Source of the DNA: Pogona vitticeps
Taxonomy: Eukaryota > Chordata > Lepidosauria > Squamata > Agamidae
NCBI RefSeq assembly: GCF_051106095.1
Contig: NC_135785.1
Span: forward strand, 185,890,045-185,954,044
Reading direction: 5' to 3'
DNA: 64,000 nt
In this document: positions 35,731-46,153 of the stretch, piece after piece
How the letters are laid out: each line of letters begins with the position of its first letter
How positions within the stretch are numbered: the stretch's first letter is position 1
Made by a program: the position numbers and the translations under genes
The notes under the pieces: generated by a model
What the model was told of the DNA's origin: nothing
Databases searched by the model: none
What the model saw: the letters and a program-made list of their open reading frames with translations, nothing else

Positions 35731-36203
35731 ACAACCCCGACACATAACTTTCTTCCCCCTTAATCACCAGGGTTCCGATACGCCAATGATAGACTGAGCC
35801 CAAACCCTCAGTGGGGAGAGGAACCACCAACTGTTTTCAGGCTAGCAGCTGCTCATAGCTTCCCAATCTTACATCTTTATTTCTTGTATCCCTATTTCTC
35901 TAAGCTTCTAAAGCGATTGTATTACTGTATTTTAGCTTCTATCCCCTATATATTAGGATAATAAATTCATCCTATCTAAGCATCCTCATTCTTATTCTTT
36001 ATCTCTTCCTAATCCACTCTATTTAAATAATATCACCATCTTATCCTAATCTATTAATTACATTTCTCATCTCTATACATTCTCACTACTATCAACAGCT
36101 ACTATTTACTTAATAATTCTCTAAGGATAATATACTACTAGAATCATAACTTATTCTAATTCTCATTTACTTTTTTATCCTCTTCATTGATTAAAAATCC
36201 TGT

Positions 36204-36574
36204 AAATTTGTAGTAAGGTAAAGGTAAAGGTTCCCCTTGACATTTAGTCCAGTCATGTCCGACTCTAGGTCGCAGTGCTCATCCCCATTTCCAAGCCGTA
36301 GAGCCAGCATTTGTCCAAAGACAGTTTCCGTGGTTATGTGGCCAGCGTGACTAGACACGGAACGCCATTACCTTCCCAATGTGGTGGTACCTATTTATCT
36401 ACTAGCATTTTTACATGCTTTCAAACTGCTAGGTTGGCAGGAGCTGGGACAAGCAATGGGATCTCACCCCGTTGCGTGGATTCGATCTTACAACAGCTGG
36501 TCTTCCAACCTTGCACAGAGGGGCTTCTGCGGTTTAACCTGCAGCGCCACCATGTCCCTTCAAATTTGTAGTAA
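36204..36574 (-). mobile_element. Sauria SINE, full length, antisense, 13-bp target duplication
   Basis: The body (36217-36561) starts on the plus strand with gtaaaggtaaaggttcccc, has cagtcatgtccgactctagg and ctatttatctactagcattt, and ends cgccaccatgtccctt, the reversed tRNA-like head. The 13-bp duplication aaatttgtagtaa is perfect at 36204-36216 and 36562-36574, so insertion was probably recent. Confidence 0.92.
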
Positions 36575-36663
36575 ATTATTCTAATTATTCAATTTTATTT
36601 AGAAGAAAAATAATATACACCTATCGTTTGCCCATTCAGTTTAATAAAGCAACGGGATGATTG

Positions 36664-37092
36664 TACAGTGGTGCCTCGCTTAACGAGTGCCTCGCTGAGC
36701 GATGAAATCGCTTAACGAGGCACTCTGGGCCATCGCTGGAGCATTCGCTCAGCGATGGCCCCTATGGGGTTTTTTCGCTTTGCGAAGATCGCTAAGCGAT
36801 TCGCTTAGCGATCTTCGCATAACGAAGCCGGGGAGAACAGCTGATCGGCGGTTCCAAAATGGCCACCGGAAGGTCCGCGCCGCATTTTCGCGCCCTGCCC
36901 CCGCTTAACGAGGGCGCGAAAATGGCGGCGCTATGAAGAAACATAGCTGAACAGTGAGTTTTCAAGCCATAGGAACGCATTGAACGAAGTTCAATGCGTT
37001 TCTATGGCTTTTTTTATTCCGTTTAGCGATGTTTCGCTATAGCGAAGGTTAATCCGGAACGGATTAACCTCGCTATGCGAGGCACCACTGTA
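36664..37092. mobile_element. Tigger-like non-autonomous element, copy B (GC-rich interior)
   Basis: The element (36666-37090) starts cagtggtgcctcgcttaacg and ends cgaggcaccactg between TA dinucleotides. The interior contains repeated gcttagcgat/atcgctaagc motifs and a GC-rich hairpin: ccgcattttcgcgccct (about 36880-36896) is answered by agggcgcgaaaatggcgg (36911-36928). Compared with copies A and C it belongs to a different subfamily. It has no transposase frame. Confidence 0.88.
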
Positions 37093-37121
37093 CTCTCAAA
37101 CTGGATTTACCAAGTTATGAA

Positions 37122-37216
37122 ATTAGTGATTGAAATCCTGTTGCTTAGCTCAGTAATGATTCAATATCTCTACTCTGGTGCAACTTAACTGTGTTAGGCA
37201 ATAGGATTTCAGCCAA
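37122..37216. mobile_element. Palindromic MITE (attgaaatcctgttgcttag ends)
   Basis: Left end ttgaaatcctgttgcttagc is answered by right end gcaataggatttcagcca, giving a 95-bp element that lies about 30 bp from the Tigger-like copy and about 110 bp from RS1 exon 5. The ends resemble the outer ends of 33131-33290. Confidence 0.55.
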
Positions 37217-37324
37217 TGGATACTATTGATTTTGTAAACTGGTTGCCATTATGACTAAATACCACTTTACTGCAAATAAATGCAAATATGGTGGCATCTT
37301 CACCAAAATGTGTCCCATACTGAC

Positions 37325-37520
37325 CCTGTTGTTTCCTGTCTGGTCCTTGTAATACACCCAGTTTAAGTTCTCGTCAGTCCTGTATTGTACACTGTACTTT
37401 GTCATCCATTCATCTGCATCACACCGTCCCTGTGTGAGGATCCCTGAAATAACTTTGACTTCCTTCAAGTCAATCTGTAGCCATTGGTTTGTGTCTTGAT
37501 ATTTGGAGAGCCAGGCACAC
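37325..37520 (-). CDS. RS1: RS1 exon 5 (discoidin domain core), 196 bp
   Basis: The exon is exactly 196 bp, the size of human RS1 exon 5. It reads [60 protein letters not shown] and TGNNR, a typical F5/8 type C (discoidin) fold. Cysteines 110 and 142 and Arg141 are in place. The acceptor is aactcttacag. The donor is AGG/gtcagt rather than the commoner gtaagt or gtgagt, so this site may be weaker, but the frame joins exon 6 exactly. If read through, the frame continues for about 33 more codons into the intron. Confidence 0.96.
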
Positions 37521-37606
37521 CTGTAAGAGTTACAAGACAGAGTCACAGAAATTCATAAACTTTTCTGTACCTATTAACTGTTTTTGGTGAATAAGGTAAA
37601 CTTCCC

Positions 37607-38000
37607 AAGTATTTTGTAGCTCAATGGTTTAAGTACCTGACTCTTGAGCCAGAAGTTGGGAGTGTGATTCCCCACTGTGCCTCATTGACAGGGGCTAGAT
37701 TCAGTGACCCATAAAGTCTAGAAATGGGCACAAACTGTTGATTTGTTGGTTCTGTGCAGTTTGTTTACCAGCCCCACAGGTGTTCTGTGGTTTGGTGCCC
37801 TGCCCCTTCTGATGTGCGCCAACTCAGAGGGAGCACTTGGAGGAGGCAGGGCAGGGAAGCTTCTGAGTGGGCACCCACTGGAGTGGGTAGGGCGCTGAAC
37901 TGTCGAACACCAGTGGAGATGCTAAACAAGCAGCACCAAACTACCAAACTGGCAGTTTGTGCCCATCTCTAAAAGGGTCCCTTCCAGCTCTGCAGTTCTA
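37607..38000 (+). mobile_element. tRNA-derived SINE with CR1-type tail, interrupted by a hAT-like element
   Basis: The head has tagctcaatggtttaagtac (A-box-like) and gtgtgattccccactgtgcc (B-box region). The tail gggtcccttccagctctgca is separated from it by the insertion at 37719-37971. The uninterrupted relative at 52275-52400 shows the same head and tail side by side. The ccttccagctct tail resembles CR1 3' ends, implying CR1-driven copying. Confidence 0.7.
37719..37971. mobile_element. hAT-like MITE nested in a SINE (tagagatgggcacaaac ends)
   Basis: Inverted ends tagaaatgggcacaaactg and cagtttgtgcccatctcta enclose 253 bp. Flanks ataaagtc and aaagggtc may be a decayed 8-bp duplication. The interior is GC-rich and open in short frames on both strands by chance. 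The same end type is seen at 55737-56290. Confidence 0.7.
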
Positions 38001-38638
38001 AGATGATGATGATGATGATGATTTGGAAGTTGAGTAGTGGTAACTGGATTTCTTTCGTCAGTCTGAGGAGTGTTGGTAGGAGACCCCTGATATATCCTCC
38101 ATGTTGGTTTCACTTCCCCCTGGTCTGAATAGGCTCATTAGATGGACAAAGGACTGGGGGTGAGTGAAAATCACACCCCTGCAGTCCTTCTCCGCCTTCA
38201 TTTGAAGGACAAAGAACATTTGATTACCAAGATGTACTCAGATAGTCTGAGAAAAGGGTTAGGGAGGTCATACATGTGCATATAGAAAATCCTGCACTCA
38301 GCAGGGGTGGAGGCCTTAGATACAATCTGTCTCCTATTTATCATGCTGCCCTTTCATTTGTCCATAGAAAGATCAGGACCACACCCACCAGAAAGACCAC
38401 TGTGAACGACTCATAACAATGGGTGGAGAAGGACTGCAGAGATGGGATTTTCACTCACCCCCCATTCCTTTGTCCTTTGCGGAGATGAAACCAATGTGGA
38501 GGATATATCAGGGGTCTCCTACCAAATCTCCTCAGACTGAAGAAGCTACTTGGATGAGTAGTGAAACATTTCAACCTAATAAGAAAGAAGTCCAGTTGCC
38601 ACAACTCAACTTCCAGATAACCTCACATGGATGACTGA

Positions 38639-38702
<64 letters not shown>
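38001..38702. mobile_element. Inverted pair of Penelope-like fragments bounded by (ATG/GAT)n
   Basis: The left arm (about 38023-38205) contains gtcagtctgaggag, ctgatatatcctccatgttg and ctgcagtccttctcc. The right arm (about 38405-38638) contains the reverse complements in opposite order: ggagaaggactgcag, caatgtggaggatatatcag and ctcctcagactgaag. Trinucleotide runs (GAT at 38001-38022, ATG at 38639-38702) cap both ends. The right arm carries a minimal hammerhead-like core at 38530-38576, which the left arm lacks. Inverted terminal units are a known feature of Penelope-like elements. The reverse-transcriptase body is absent. Confidence 0.65.
38530..38576 (+). ncRNA. Minimal hammerhead-ribozyme-like motif, family 2
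   Basis: Core CTGAAGA (38537-38543) is followed by a well-paired stem II (GCTACT with AGTAGT, loop tggatg) and GAAA (38563-38566). The segment after GAAA (catttc) departs from the self-complementary ACGT expected of the dimer-type hammerheads known in Penelope-like elements, so this copy is probably inactive. Confidence 0.5.
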
Positions 38703-39509
38703 GCTCATACATGTGGGTCTACGGTTGGGACATGGGTGGACAATCTGTAGTATACCAAGTGTTGCTGGGCTACAACGTCTATCATCCCTGACCACTGACC
38801 ATGCTGGCTAGGGTTCGAGTGGTACGAGACAGTGTCATCTACCAACCTGCACCTACTTAAAGGATGCTACGTGTACAGCATGATGTTATTGGGATCAATT
38901 TGGCAAAAGTGTAGTAAACAATCATTACGATAACTGAACTACACTTAACTCAATATTTGCAATTAATTCTGCTCATGGTTCTGATCAGCTCTAGCTGAAG
39001 TCAACTAGTTTCACGGAGCAACAGATATATCTTGCTATGAATCCATAGCCTCATACCCATCAAAAGGCACCCAAAATCAGTTCAGGTGATGAGCACTGTG
39101 ATGTAAACTGCTCAAGCAGAAGCAGATCTGAATCTATAGGAGATACAGTACACCTACTGTATATATAGTTTTATTTAAAAGGCGTGTATACTATCCTTCA
39201 GCTGAGTGTATTTGCTGTGTTGTGGCTTTGTCCCTTAGCACCATAATGTGGTATGTCTGAGTTATGCATAATGAATGTGTCAATACCTAAGAGAGTGTGT
39301 GAAGAACGAACAAGTGGTCAATGACCCAGAGAGGGTAAGACACAGCAGTGAGGGCAATACAGCCAAGTGTCTCAGCACAATACCCAGGTGGGATGTAGGA
39401 GTAGAGATGGTTAGGCAAATGTTAAAGTGTTTATTTTAGGCAATGTCTGGCTGACTCTTTATTGGTGGAAGGCTTCTATTGAAACAGAGGAATGACATGC
39501 CACTCTTAC

Positions 39510-39651
39510 CCAAAGCCTTGCCCATTAAGCCGTGCCTTGTTTGCAGTCCATGAAGTGTACCACCCTGTGTACTGCTCTGGGTTGGAACAGCTGATCTGGT
39601 CTGAAGTTACAGCTCCCGACTCAAAACCAAGTGGCTTATGATAGGGGCATT
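39510..39651 (-). CDS. RS1: RS1 exon 4, 142 bp
   Basis: The exon is exactly 142 bp, the human exon 4 size, between acceptor gttactctag and donor TTTGG/gtaaga. It reads [40 protein letters not shown] and LNGQGFG, the start of the discoidin domain. Residues Tyr89 and Trp92 of the loop thought to contact membrane or partner are kept, as are Cys63 and Cys83. The first two bases complete Glu62 from exon 3 and the last two begin Gly109. Most of the exon is nearly identical to the human protein. Confidence 0.97.
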
Positions 39652-41279
39652 CTAGAGTAACAGCAACAGCAGCAGCAACAGCAGCATGAAGAAAAAAAAA
39701 GAAAACAAGAAAAGGGCAGAAGACAAATTTTGGAAAAACAAACATGACAAGAGAAAAGCTGAGCTTTTTGGATCTGTCTGAACCAGCAGCTCCTAATGTT
39801 TGGTTCCCGGATGCTCAAACTGGAGTTCCCAGAATCCCTCATTTCTGAGCACTCTGTCTGGAGTTTCCCTGGAGACCCAAATATGGCAACTATTGCACTG
39901 TGCTATCTGCTACAGAGCATGCTACCGACACTTTATTTTACTAATAAACTTATGTCTGTTTTTTATTTTTTTTATTTTTTTTATTTTACTAATAAAATAT
40001 TACTAATATTTTACTAATAAAATAGATGAAGCATTCAAAGACAGGTTTATTTCTTTATTCTCTCTTTGTGGATGAGTGGATGTTTAGTCTTGTGGAGAAA
40101 GGGAGAGTTTGAGAGGATAAAAGAAATGGGAAGGGACTTCATAAAATACTTTTATTTGAAGAACAAAAATGCATTAGATAGTTGTAGTTCTGCATCTGTT
40201 AGTTTGGTTCGCTGAGCTCTTTCCCAGTATGATAGTATTTGGGTTGTACCTACACAAATCTGTGGGAAGAAAGTCCCTTTATTAATTGATCCTTTAAAAA
40301 TTCTCACTACAGATGGAAGCAGCACCATTCTTCCCTATTTGTCCAAGCTTTTTCTGTGATTTCACATTTTAGTACCCTGCTTTCCTTCTATGTTTCGAAG
40401 TATGAGTCTAATGTCATAATATAGTCAGCTTATTCTTAAAAATTCTAGTGGAAGATAAACACAATTACTTCCACAGTATGGGAGGCCACTGTTGGAGTCA
40501 TGGCTGGCTACAGTCCTGAGACTTTAAGAAGGTACTTCTTGGACTACCGGCTGTCGATTCTCAGAGCCGTAATCCAAAAGTACCTTTTCTGATGTCTGGA
40601 CTGCTCTCTTGTTGTGTTCCAGCCATTCATCTCAGATGCTGCTTGGAAGACTGCAGTGGTTTCATTAGCAAAGGCATATTTTGAAACCAGCATCATCATG
40701 GAAATTGCATGCAGAAGTGTTACAAAAACGAAAAGCAAAAATGAGCTGAATCGCCTACCATGTGGCAGGCTGCAGTGTTTACAAGAAACATGAGTTTTAT
40801 TTTTAGTAACACTAATATTTAGATAACACAGTCATACTACAGTTAGGAGATAACCTTCTGTTCTAGAAAACCGTCGTAGAAAAAGAAATTACAAAACAAA
40901 CTGAGAGCTGTCAAACCTAGTCACGTAAATTATTTAATGCTGTTACCAGTCCACTTAAAAATATATGAGTGCCCTAGACATGAAAACGGCTTTCCCCACG
41001 CAAGTCAGGCTTATACAACAGCTAGTTAAGCTTATACAATTCCTCCAGAATAAAGGTCTCCTGATATTTTAAGGTGATACTTTTCCTTTCCTGACAACTG
41101 CTACTATCCCAAGTTTTTGTCAAAAATCACATAATTGCCATTTAAAAAAAAAACTGCTACATTTAGTATAAAAATATTTTGCAAATAGTGGAATTTAATA
41201 GCTCCAAGTTGGAGTTTCTGAGTCCTTGGGAATAGATGGGTTCAGATATAAGCCTAAGTCAGTCAGTCAGTGTCCTTAC
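39652..41279 (-). other. RS1: RS1 intron 3
   Basis: About 1.6 kb. It begins with a CAG/CAA-rich run at 39657-39688 right beside the exon 4 acceptor. An AT-rich tandem stretch lies at 39955-40022. A 64-codon minus-strand frame at 40544-40738 overlaps a partly palindromic segment (gaaggtacttcttggactac and ccaaaagtaccttttc) and is not supported as a gene. Confidence 0.8.
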
Positions 41280-41385
41280 CTGGCATGCATTCCAGATTGT
41301 TTGTACCTGTGGACCAAACCGAGTTGGGACTTCCCTGACAATCACATTTGCAAGCTTTACTGTGCCAATGCTCCAGCCTGTCATC
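41280..41385 (-). CDS. RS1: RS1 exon 3, 106 bp (Rs1 domain)
   Basis: The exon is exactly 106 bp, as in human, with acceptor ttttcttctag and donor CCAG/gtaagg. It reads DDRLEHWHSKACKCDCQGSP then NSVWSTGTNNLECMP, matching the human KACKCDCQGGPNALW region. Cysteines 38, 40, 42 and 59 are at human positions; C40 and C59 take part in subunit linkage in the human octamer. The residues before KAC (DDRLEHWHS) differ from the human EDEGEDPWYQ, as expected for this variable stretch. Confidence 0.96.
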
Positions 41386-42415
41386 CTAGAAGAAAATAAA
41401 TCATCAAAATGATGCAGTGTTACAACAAACCTAAGCAACAGTCATGTTCTCTGTCTTCTTAGGCATTGTATTGGACTGTTGCATGATAGTACTATGTCAC
41501 CACCATTTTGACCAGGCAGCACATGGGGAGGGCAAAGGAACGTATGAGATTGCCTTCTATTGAATCAGACCATTTGTTTATCAACACTAGTGTTGTCAAC
41601 TCTGATTGGCAGGGGATCTCCATGGTTTCAGACAAGAGTCTGTCTTAACTCTTCCTGCGAAGCCCCAGCCTGATCCTCCTTAGCTTTTGTAATCAGACAA
41701 AACCAGGGGTATTCAGGGTGGCATGGTGGGCTGAACAGTTCAGAAATCCAAGCTGATGTAATGTAACTAATCACTATCTAAAAAAGATAAGCAGGGTAAG
41801 AGTTCTACAGGCATCTACATGTATACTAACTAACTCTTCATAAAGTGAATGGAATCTTTCAGATCACCTTGAGCAGCAAAACAACTGTTGTAGAGTCTAG
41901 TCATTCAGGATCAAGCTGGTATCTGAGATCCAGTTTATGGCTTTTGCATGAGCAGGGAAGTCCCCGGTTCACATCTTACCTGAGGCATGAACTCATTAAA
42001 TGGCTTTAAGAAAGCTGCTAGTGTAACAGTAGATGCCCCAGTGTAATACTAAGGACTGGGTTGTTGTAAGAGCTGCTTAGGTCATCATTCATGGCACTGA
42101 ATGTGTGTTTGGCAACAAACATTCCATTAAAATGCAAAGTATTACTGTGTCTCCTCTAGGAAAAATGCTTCTATGGCATGGTAGTGATAGGAAAAATATA
42201 TGGACGAAACGATAGTTCATAAATGAAGAGAAATGAAAGGATAAGCTGGGGCTTAGGCACAGTACCAAGTTTGGAATAGTTACCTTTTTAAAATTACAGA
42301 TTTCCAGGATCCTGGTGGTCATACTGTCCCCAACACTCTTACACCAAATTCAGGCACTTCCCCACCTGATCTCCCGAGTACATAAATGTCTGTGTGTGTG
42401 TGTGTAGGTATAGGG

Positions 42416-42880
42416 TTAGTTTCTGATTAAAGTATTTTGGAGGATCAGACAGGAAACAGGATGGTTTAGGAAAGATGTGGTTAAATGATGCTCAACACTT
42501 TTGTTTGGGAATGTCTCGATCTTGTGCTGGCCACCTTCAAGGCATAGAGCAGCATAAGGCACACAGTGGGGAAGACCAAAGATTTTATACAGAAATGTGG
42601 ATTGGACTCTTTCCACAGAACTGTGTAATGCAGACATCCAGATGGGCACGCCATATAGAAGCTGTGTAGCTGATTTGGCATTGAAAATCTGCAGCGCAGC
42701 AGGGATGTAAGAGTGGCCCCACGTATGGTGGAAACGTAAGATAGCCTGTGCCGAGAGCTTAGCAGACTTAATCGCTGCCCGTTGGTGAGTTGTCCAGGAG
42801 TGTCGATAATGAAAAAAGACGCCCAGGTACTTAAACTCTCTTCCTATGATAGGAATGGCAAATTTGGACTTATCCTGGGC
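42416..42880 (-). repeat. Non-LTR retrotransposon fragment (C-terminal part of the polyprotein)
   Basis: The minus strand reads FKYLGVFFHYRHSWTTHQRA, then LRFHHTWGHSYIPAALQIFN, AKSATQLLYGVPIWMSALHS and FGLPHCVPYAALCLEGG. This order (FKYLGV, AQLxYGxPIW, GLPxCVPYAAL) is seen downstream of the reverse-transcriptase domain in squamate non-LTR elements. I cannot fix the clade. The fragment is truncated at both ends. Confidence 0.6.
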
Positions 42881-44727
42881 CCATTTGTGAGCTCACTCAC
42901 TTGCACCACCTTTCCTCAACTGGCTGACTGATGTGTAGGGACCCCCGATGGCCCTCCATCTTATACCACAGGGCAATGGTACCTCACTATTTTTAATTCA
43001 TTTTACTGACCTGGCTTGGCTTTTAATTTAGCTGATACCAAGGAACATGGCATCACTGCCATCTGGAGTACCCTTTGTCTCTAGTTATCCCGTTTGCTCA
43101 CAAAGGTTAATCAAGTGAAGACCTCAGAAAACCAGGGCAAGATGACCTGTGTTGCTCTTATGTTACTGTACCTATTAGGAGTGGCTTAACTGTGTCTGCC
43201 AGAGAGATGTGAGAATTCCAGTATGTGGATGCCCTATTCTACACATAACTTCATCTGTTAGATGAAGAGCATTATAAACCTATGATTACACCAGAAGAAC
43301 AATTATTTATTATTGTTAAGTGATATTCTGGTATCACATGCAATGGTTCTCGGAAAACTAACAAATGTCAGATAACTAATTTTGCTTTATGGTAGCTGAA
43401 AACATAGGAGAACCCATTATCACCCAACTATGGATTTTCAATTAGTTAGCTTTTAAAGTGATTCATGTACTAATTCTTAGACCACATCAATCAGTTTCCT
43501 AAGTTTCATTTTATTTTATATATTTGGCCAAAATTCTCTTGTTTAGCTATGCAAATGCTGTAACTTTTGTAGGCAAATTGTGTCAAGTTAAGAAATCATC
43601 GTAGAGATCATCAGTTGCAAGGTGAGTCAGGAAACCCAGTATGCAACTGGTAATGTCTACAGCAATTTGGAAGCAATTCACCTTCAAAGTTAGGCCATTT
43701 GTGATACTCCAGCATAACTAAATAAGATTATGACTTGTATTATCACTGTTGTGTATCTTGATGGTGGTTGACTAAACAATAACAATTAATAGGTATGGTA
43801 TCTTAGGTGACTTTCAGCCCTAAAATCACTTAAATTTCATGGGCTCCCCATAAGCAAATAAAAGTTTGTATAGTGGAAAAGCTTCTGACAATAGCAGTTT
43901 TCAAAGTAGCTGCCACCCCTTTTAGTATAAAAGACTAATATGGCACCTTTACAAGTAATATATTTATTTCAGCAATAGTTTTATATATTACAATCCACTT
44001 CCTCAGATACATGGGGCACAGCTGTCAAGCTTCAGGCATGAAATATACTTAGTAAAAACAAACATTTTCTGGAAATCAAAACACATTTAATTTTTTTTTT
44101 TACTCCTTTCCATCTCCACCCCTTCCAAACTCACCTGTGAGAACAAAATAAGCGAAAAGCTATGCTCCTAGACCGTAGCACAGTTATACTTGAGTTTTCA
44201 AGATTATACTCAGGCATCTGACAAAATGGATTGCAATCTAGAAACATCATGCTAAAATAAACCTCCTAAGCTTAAAGGTGCGACAAGAAACTTCTTTGGT
44301 TGTTGTGTTTTGTTTTTAGATTCTATTGGTACTTGCAATCATGGTAATGTAGTAGCTAAAGAGCTACAAATCAGATGACAGGATTAGCTCCGCCATTAGG
44401 TGGAGTGAGGCATTTGCCTCTGCAAGCAGATACTGAGAGTGGGGAATGGCAATGAGGTCCTGGAAGGCAGAGCTATGCCTGACACATAGCTTATCCTGTG
44501 CCCCTATGTCTGCTTGCTGCCTTCAAGCATTGCTGATGACACTGTTTCAGTATCATTGTTGAAGGTTCGACTGACAATCCTGTTGCTGCTACACATCAAG
44601 TGTTATTGGTGCGGCATCTTCTTCTTTGCTTCAGAGACTAAATTATCTTGGATCAGCTCTTGGTGGAAATCCCTTTGAATCTTTCCTCTGTCCTGAACTT
44701 TAGACAGTCCCAGACAAGGCACTCCTC

Positions 44728-44805
44728 AGCCGCCCCGAGTAGACACAGTCTAGAGGGGCGGGGTAAAAATCAAATAAATAAATAAATAAATAAATAAATA
44801 AAATC
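44728..44805 (-). repeat. L2/CR1-like tail with (AAAT)n, antisense
   Basis: gccgccccgagtagacacag, then tctagaggggcggggtaaaa, and a run of aaat units. This is the reverse complement of the arrangement at 6089-6230. Confidence 0.6.
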
Positions 44806-44875
44806 CCCTTTTGCAATATGTGGGATAATAACACTGATTTACCTTCCAAGGTCTCAATTAAGAATTATAATTGGA

Positions 44876-45190
44876 ACCACTGTGGTGTAGCAGCTAGAGT
44901 GCTGGACAAGGCCTGGGAGATCTGTTTTCAAATACTCACCTAATCATAAAATTCACTAAGTGGCCTAGAGCACTGGTTCTTAACCTTGGGTTACTCAGGG
45001 GTTTTGGACTGCAACTCCCAGAAGCCTTCACCACCAACTGTGCTGGCTGGGGTTTCTGGGAGTTGCAGTTCAAAAACATCTGAGTAATAAAGGTTAAGAA
45101 CCACTGGCCTAGAGTCAGTCATACGTGATTAATCTGACCTATGTGAGATAGGTGTGAGGAGAAAGAGAGCCATGGGCATTCGCCTAAACT
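44876..45190 (+). repeat. MIR-like SINE interrupted by hAT-like MITE
   Basis: The head ccactgtggtgtagcagcta and gggagatctgttttcaaata lead to attcactaagtggcctagag. After the insertion the body resumes as agtcagtcatacgtgatt and ctatgtgagataggtgtgag. This is the sense orientation of the family also at 22095 and 25355. Confidence 0.6.
44963..45114. mobile_element. hAT-like hairpin MITE, copy 2, with 8-bp target duplication
   Basis: The element 44971-45106 (136 bp) starts cactggttcttaaccttggg and ends gttaagaaccactg, with arms ggactgcaactcccagaagc and ttctgggagttgcagttc. The duplication gcctagag lies at 44963-44970 and 45107-45114. It splits a MIR-like SINE, so it inserted after that SINE. Confidence 0.87.
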
Positions 45191-45227
45191 CACCTTCAGC
45201 AGTCAGAATAACTATACAAATGTTAGA

Positions 45228-45300
45228 AGCATAGAATAATGAAGTTGGAAGGGGCCTATAAGGCCATCAAGTCCAGCTCCCTGCCCAATGCAGTAACAGG
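45228..45300 (-). repeat. CR1-type 3' tail, antisense
   Basis: The sequence catagaataatgaagttgga, aggggcctataaggccatca, agtccagctccctgcccaat parallels the antisense 3' end of CR1 LINEs common in sauropsids. It is short and truncated. Confidence 0.6.
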
Positions 45301-46153
45301 TATCAGTAGTAATCGTTGTTGTTGTCATTGTCATTGTTAATTTGTCTACAAGGGGACAAACTGAGGCAAATATCTCAGGCAGCCAACAGTGGGAGGAAGT
45401 TGGGGCGGCCCTCAGAATTTTTCCTCCTGAGCTCTCTTGGACATCACCATCTGCTGAAGGACAGAGTTCTGGATGCCACAGATTCTGTACTGTATTGTCA
45501 CCTAAGCTACCCTGCTGTGATCAGGGATGGCCAGTGGTGAAGTAAAATTGAACTGCCAGCCCAGCTTGCTTTTCTATAATGAACAGAGAAGGCTCTCTCT
45601 CTCCCTCTCTCCCCATCCTCTAAAAATGCCCTCTGATAACCTTGAAGAGTCATAACAGGAGCAATAACTATTGGGGTGCTGGACATGTAGTGCTGCTGGA
45701 TGTGACAGCAGCCTCTATTAGATATTATTATATTTATTAGCTATTCCTCCAAATCATATTCTCAGTTCTTGCTCAGGTATAAAAGTCACTGCTAAACTGT
45801 TGAGTACAGGGGAATGAAGAAAGATGTGAGTGTATGTAACTTCAACCTTACACAAAACAAAACAAAAATTATGAAAGCAAGGGGAATTATAAAAGCAAAG
45901 TGTCCCAAACACACTCTGCAAACTACTTGTGGAAGAAAGCAGTCATGTTTCTATGACATCAGAAAATAAATGTTTTTAGATATACTATTTTGAGATGAAT
46001 GACACCACCACCGCCACCACAATATGGCTGCCCAGATTTGGAGAGCTGGCACAAATACCATCACTACATTTTCTTCAATGAACAGCAGAAGAAGGAGAGA
46101 ATAAAGCTCAAAAAGCATTTGGATAGGATAAGAAATAGACCTTAAAAACATAC

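Larger units (their letters stand above)
29926..37324 (-). other. RS1: RS1 intron 5
   Basis: About 7.4 kb between exons 5 and 6, and the most repeat-loaded intron. It holds a Bov-B LINE carrying a Penelope-like insertion (30979-32590), palindromic MITEs, a long L1 ORF2 remnant (33650-35730), a Sauria SINE (36204-36574) and a Tigger-like element (36664-37092). No host exon is visible inside. The pyrimidine-rich AT-poor stretch 35860-36200 is not assigned. Confidence 0.85.
37521..39509 (-). other. RS1: RS1 intron 4
   Basis: About 2 kb between exons 4 and 5, occupied mainly by the interrupted SINE (37607-38000) and the inverted Penelope-like pair (38001-38702). The segment 38740-38830 resembles the interior of a decayed hAT-type palindrome (gctgggctacaacg, catgctggctaggg). 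Nothing else is recognisable. Confidence 0.8.
41386..46153 (-). other. RS1: RS1 intron 2
   Basis: About 4.8 kb. It contains an antisense non-LTR reverse-transcriptase fragment (42416-42880), an L2/CR1-like tail with AAAT run (44728-44805), a MIR-like SINE split by a hAT-like hairpin (44876-45190) and a CR1-type tail (45228-45300). No host exon was found. Confidence 0.8.

Noticed and set aside
38001-38022. (GAT)n as a CRISPR-like or tandem regulatory array
   Set aside because: It is a plain trinucleotide microsatellite at the end of SINE and Penelope-like tails, in vertebrate DNA.
38571-38795. Open frame with a long histidine run
   Set aside because: The histidines come from the (ATG)n tract at 38639-38702 read on the other strand.
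40544-40738. 64-codon minus-strand frame with a hydrophobic start in RS1 intron 3
   Set aside because: It overlaps a partly palindromic segment, has no splice or family support, and RS1 exons 3 and 4 on both sides account for the gene.
45951-46151. Minus-strand frame with a hydrophobic run (LLLLLF) near RS1 exon 2, first considered as the signal-peptide exon
   Set aside because: It lies downstream of exon 2 in the RS1 direction. The exon at 59197-59248 has the right 52-bp length, phase and donor.
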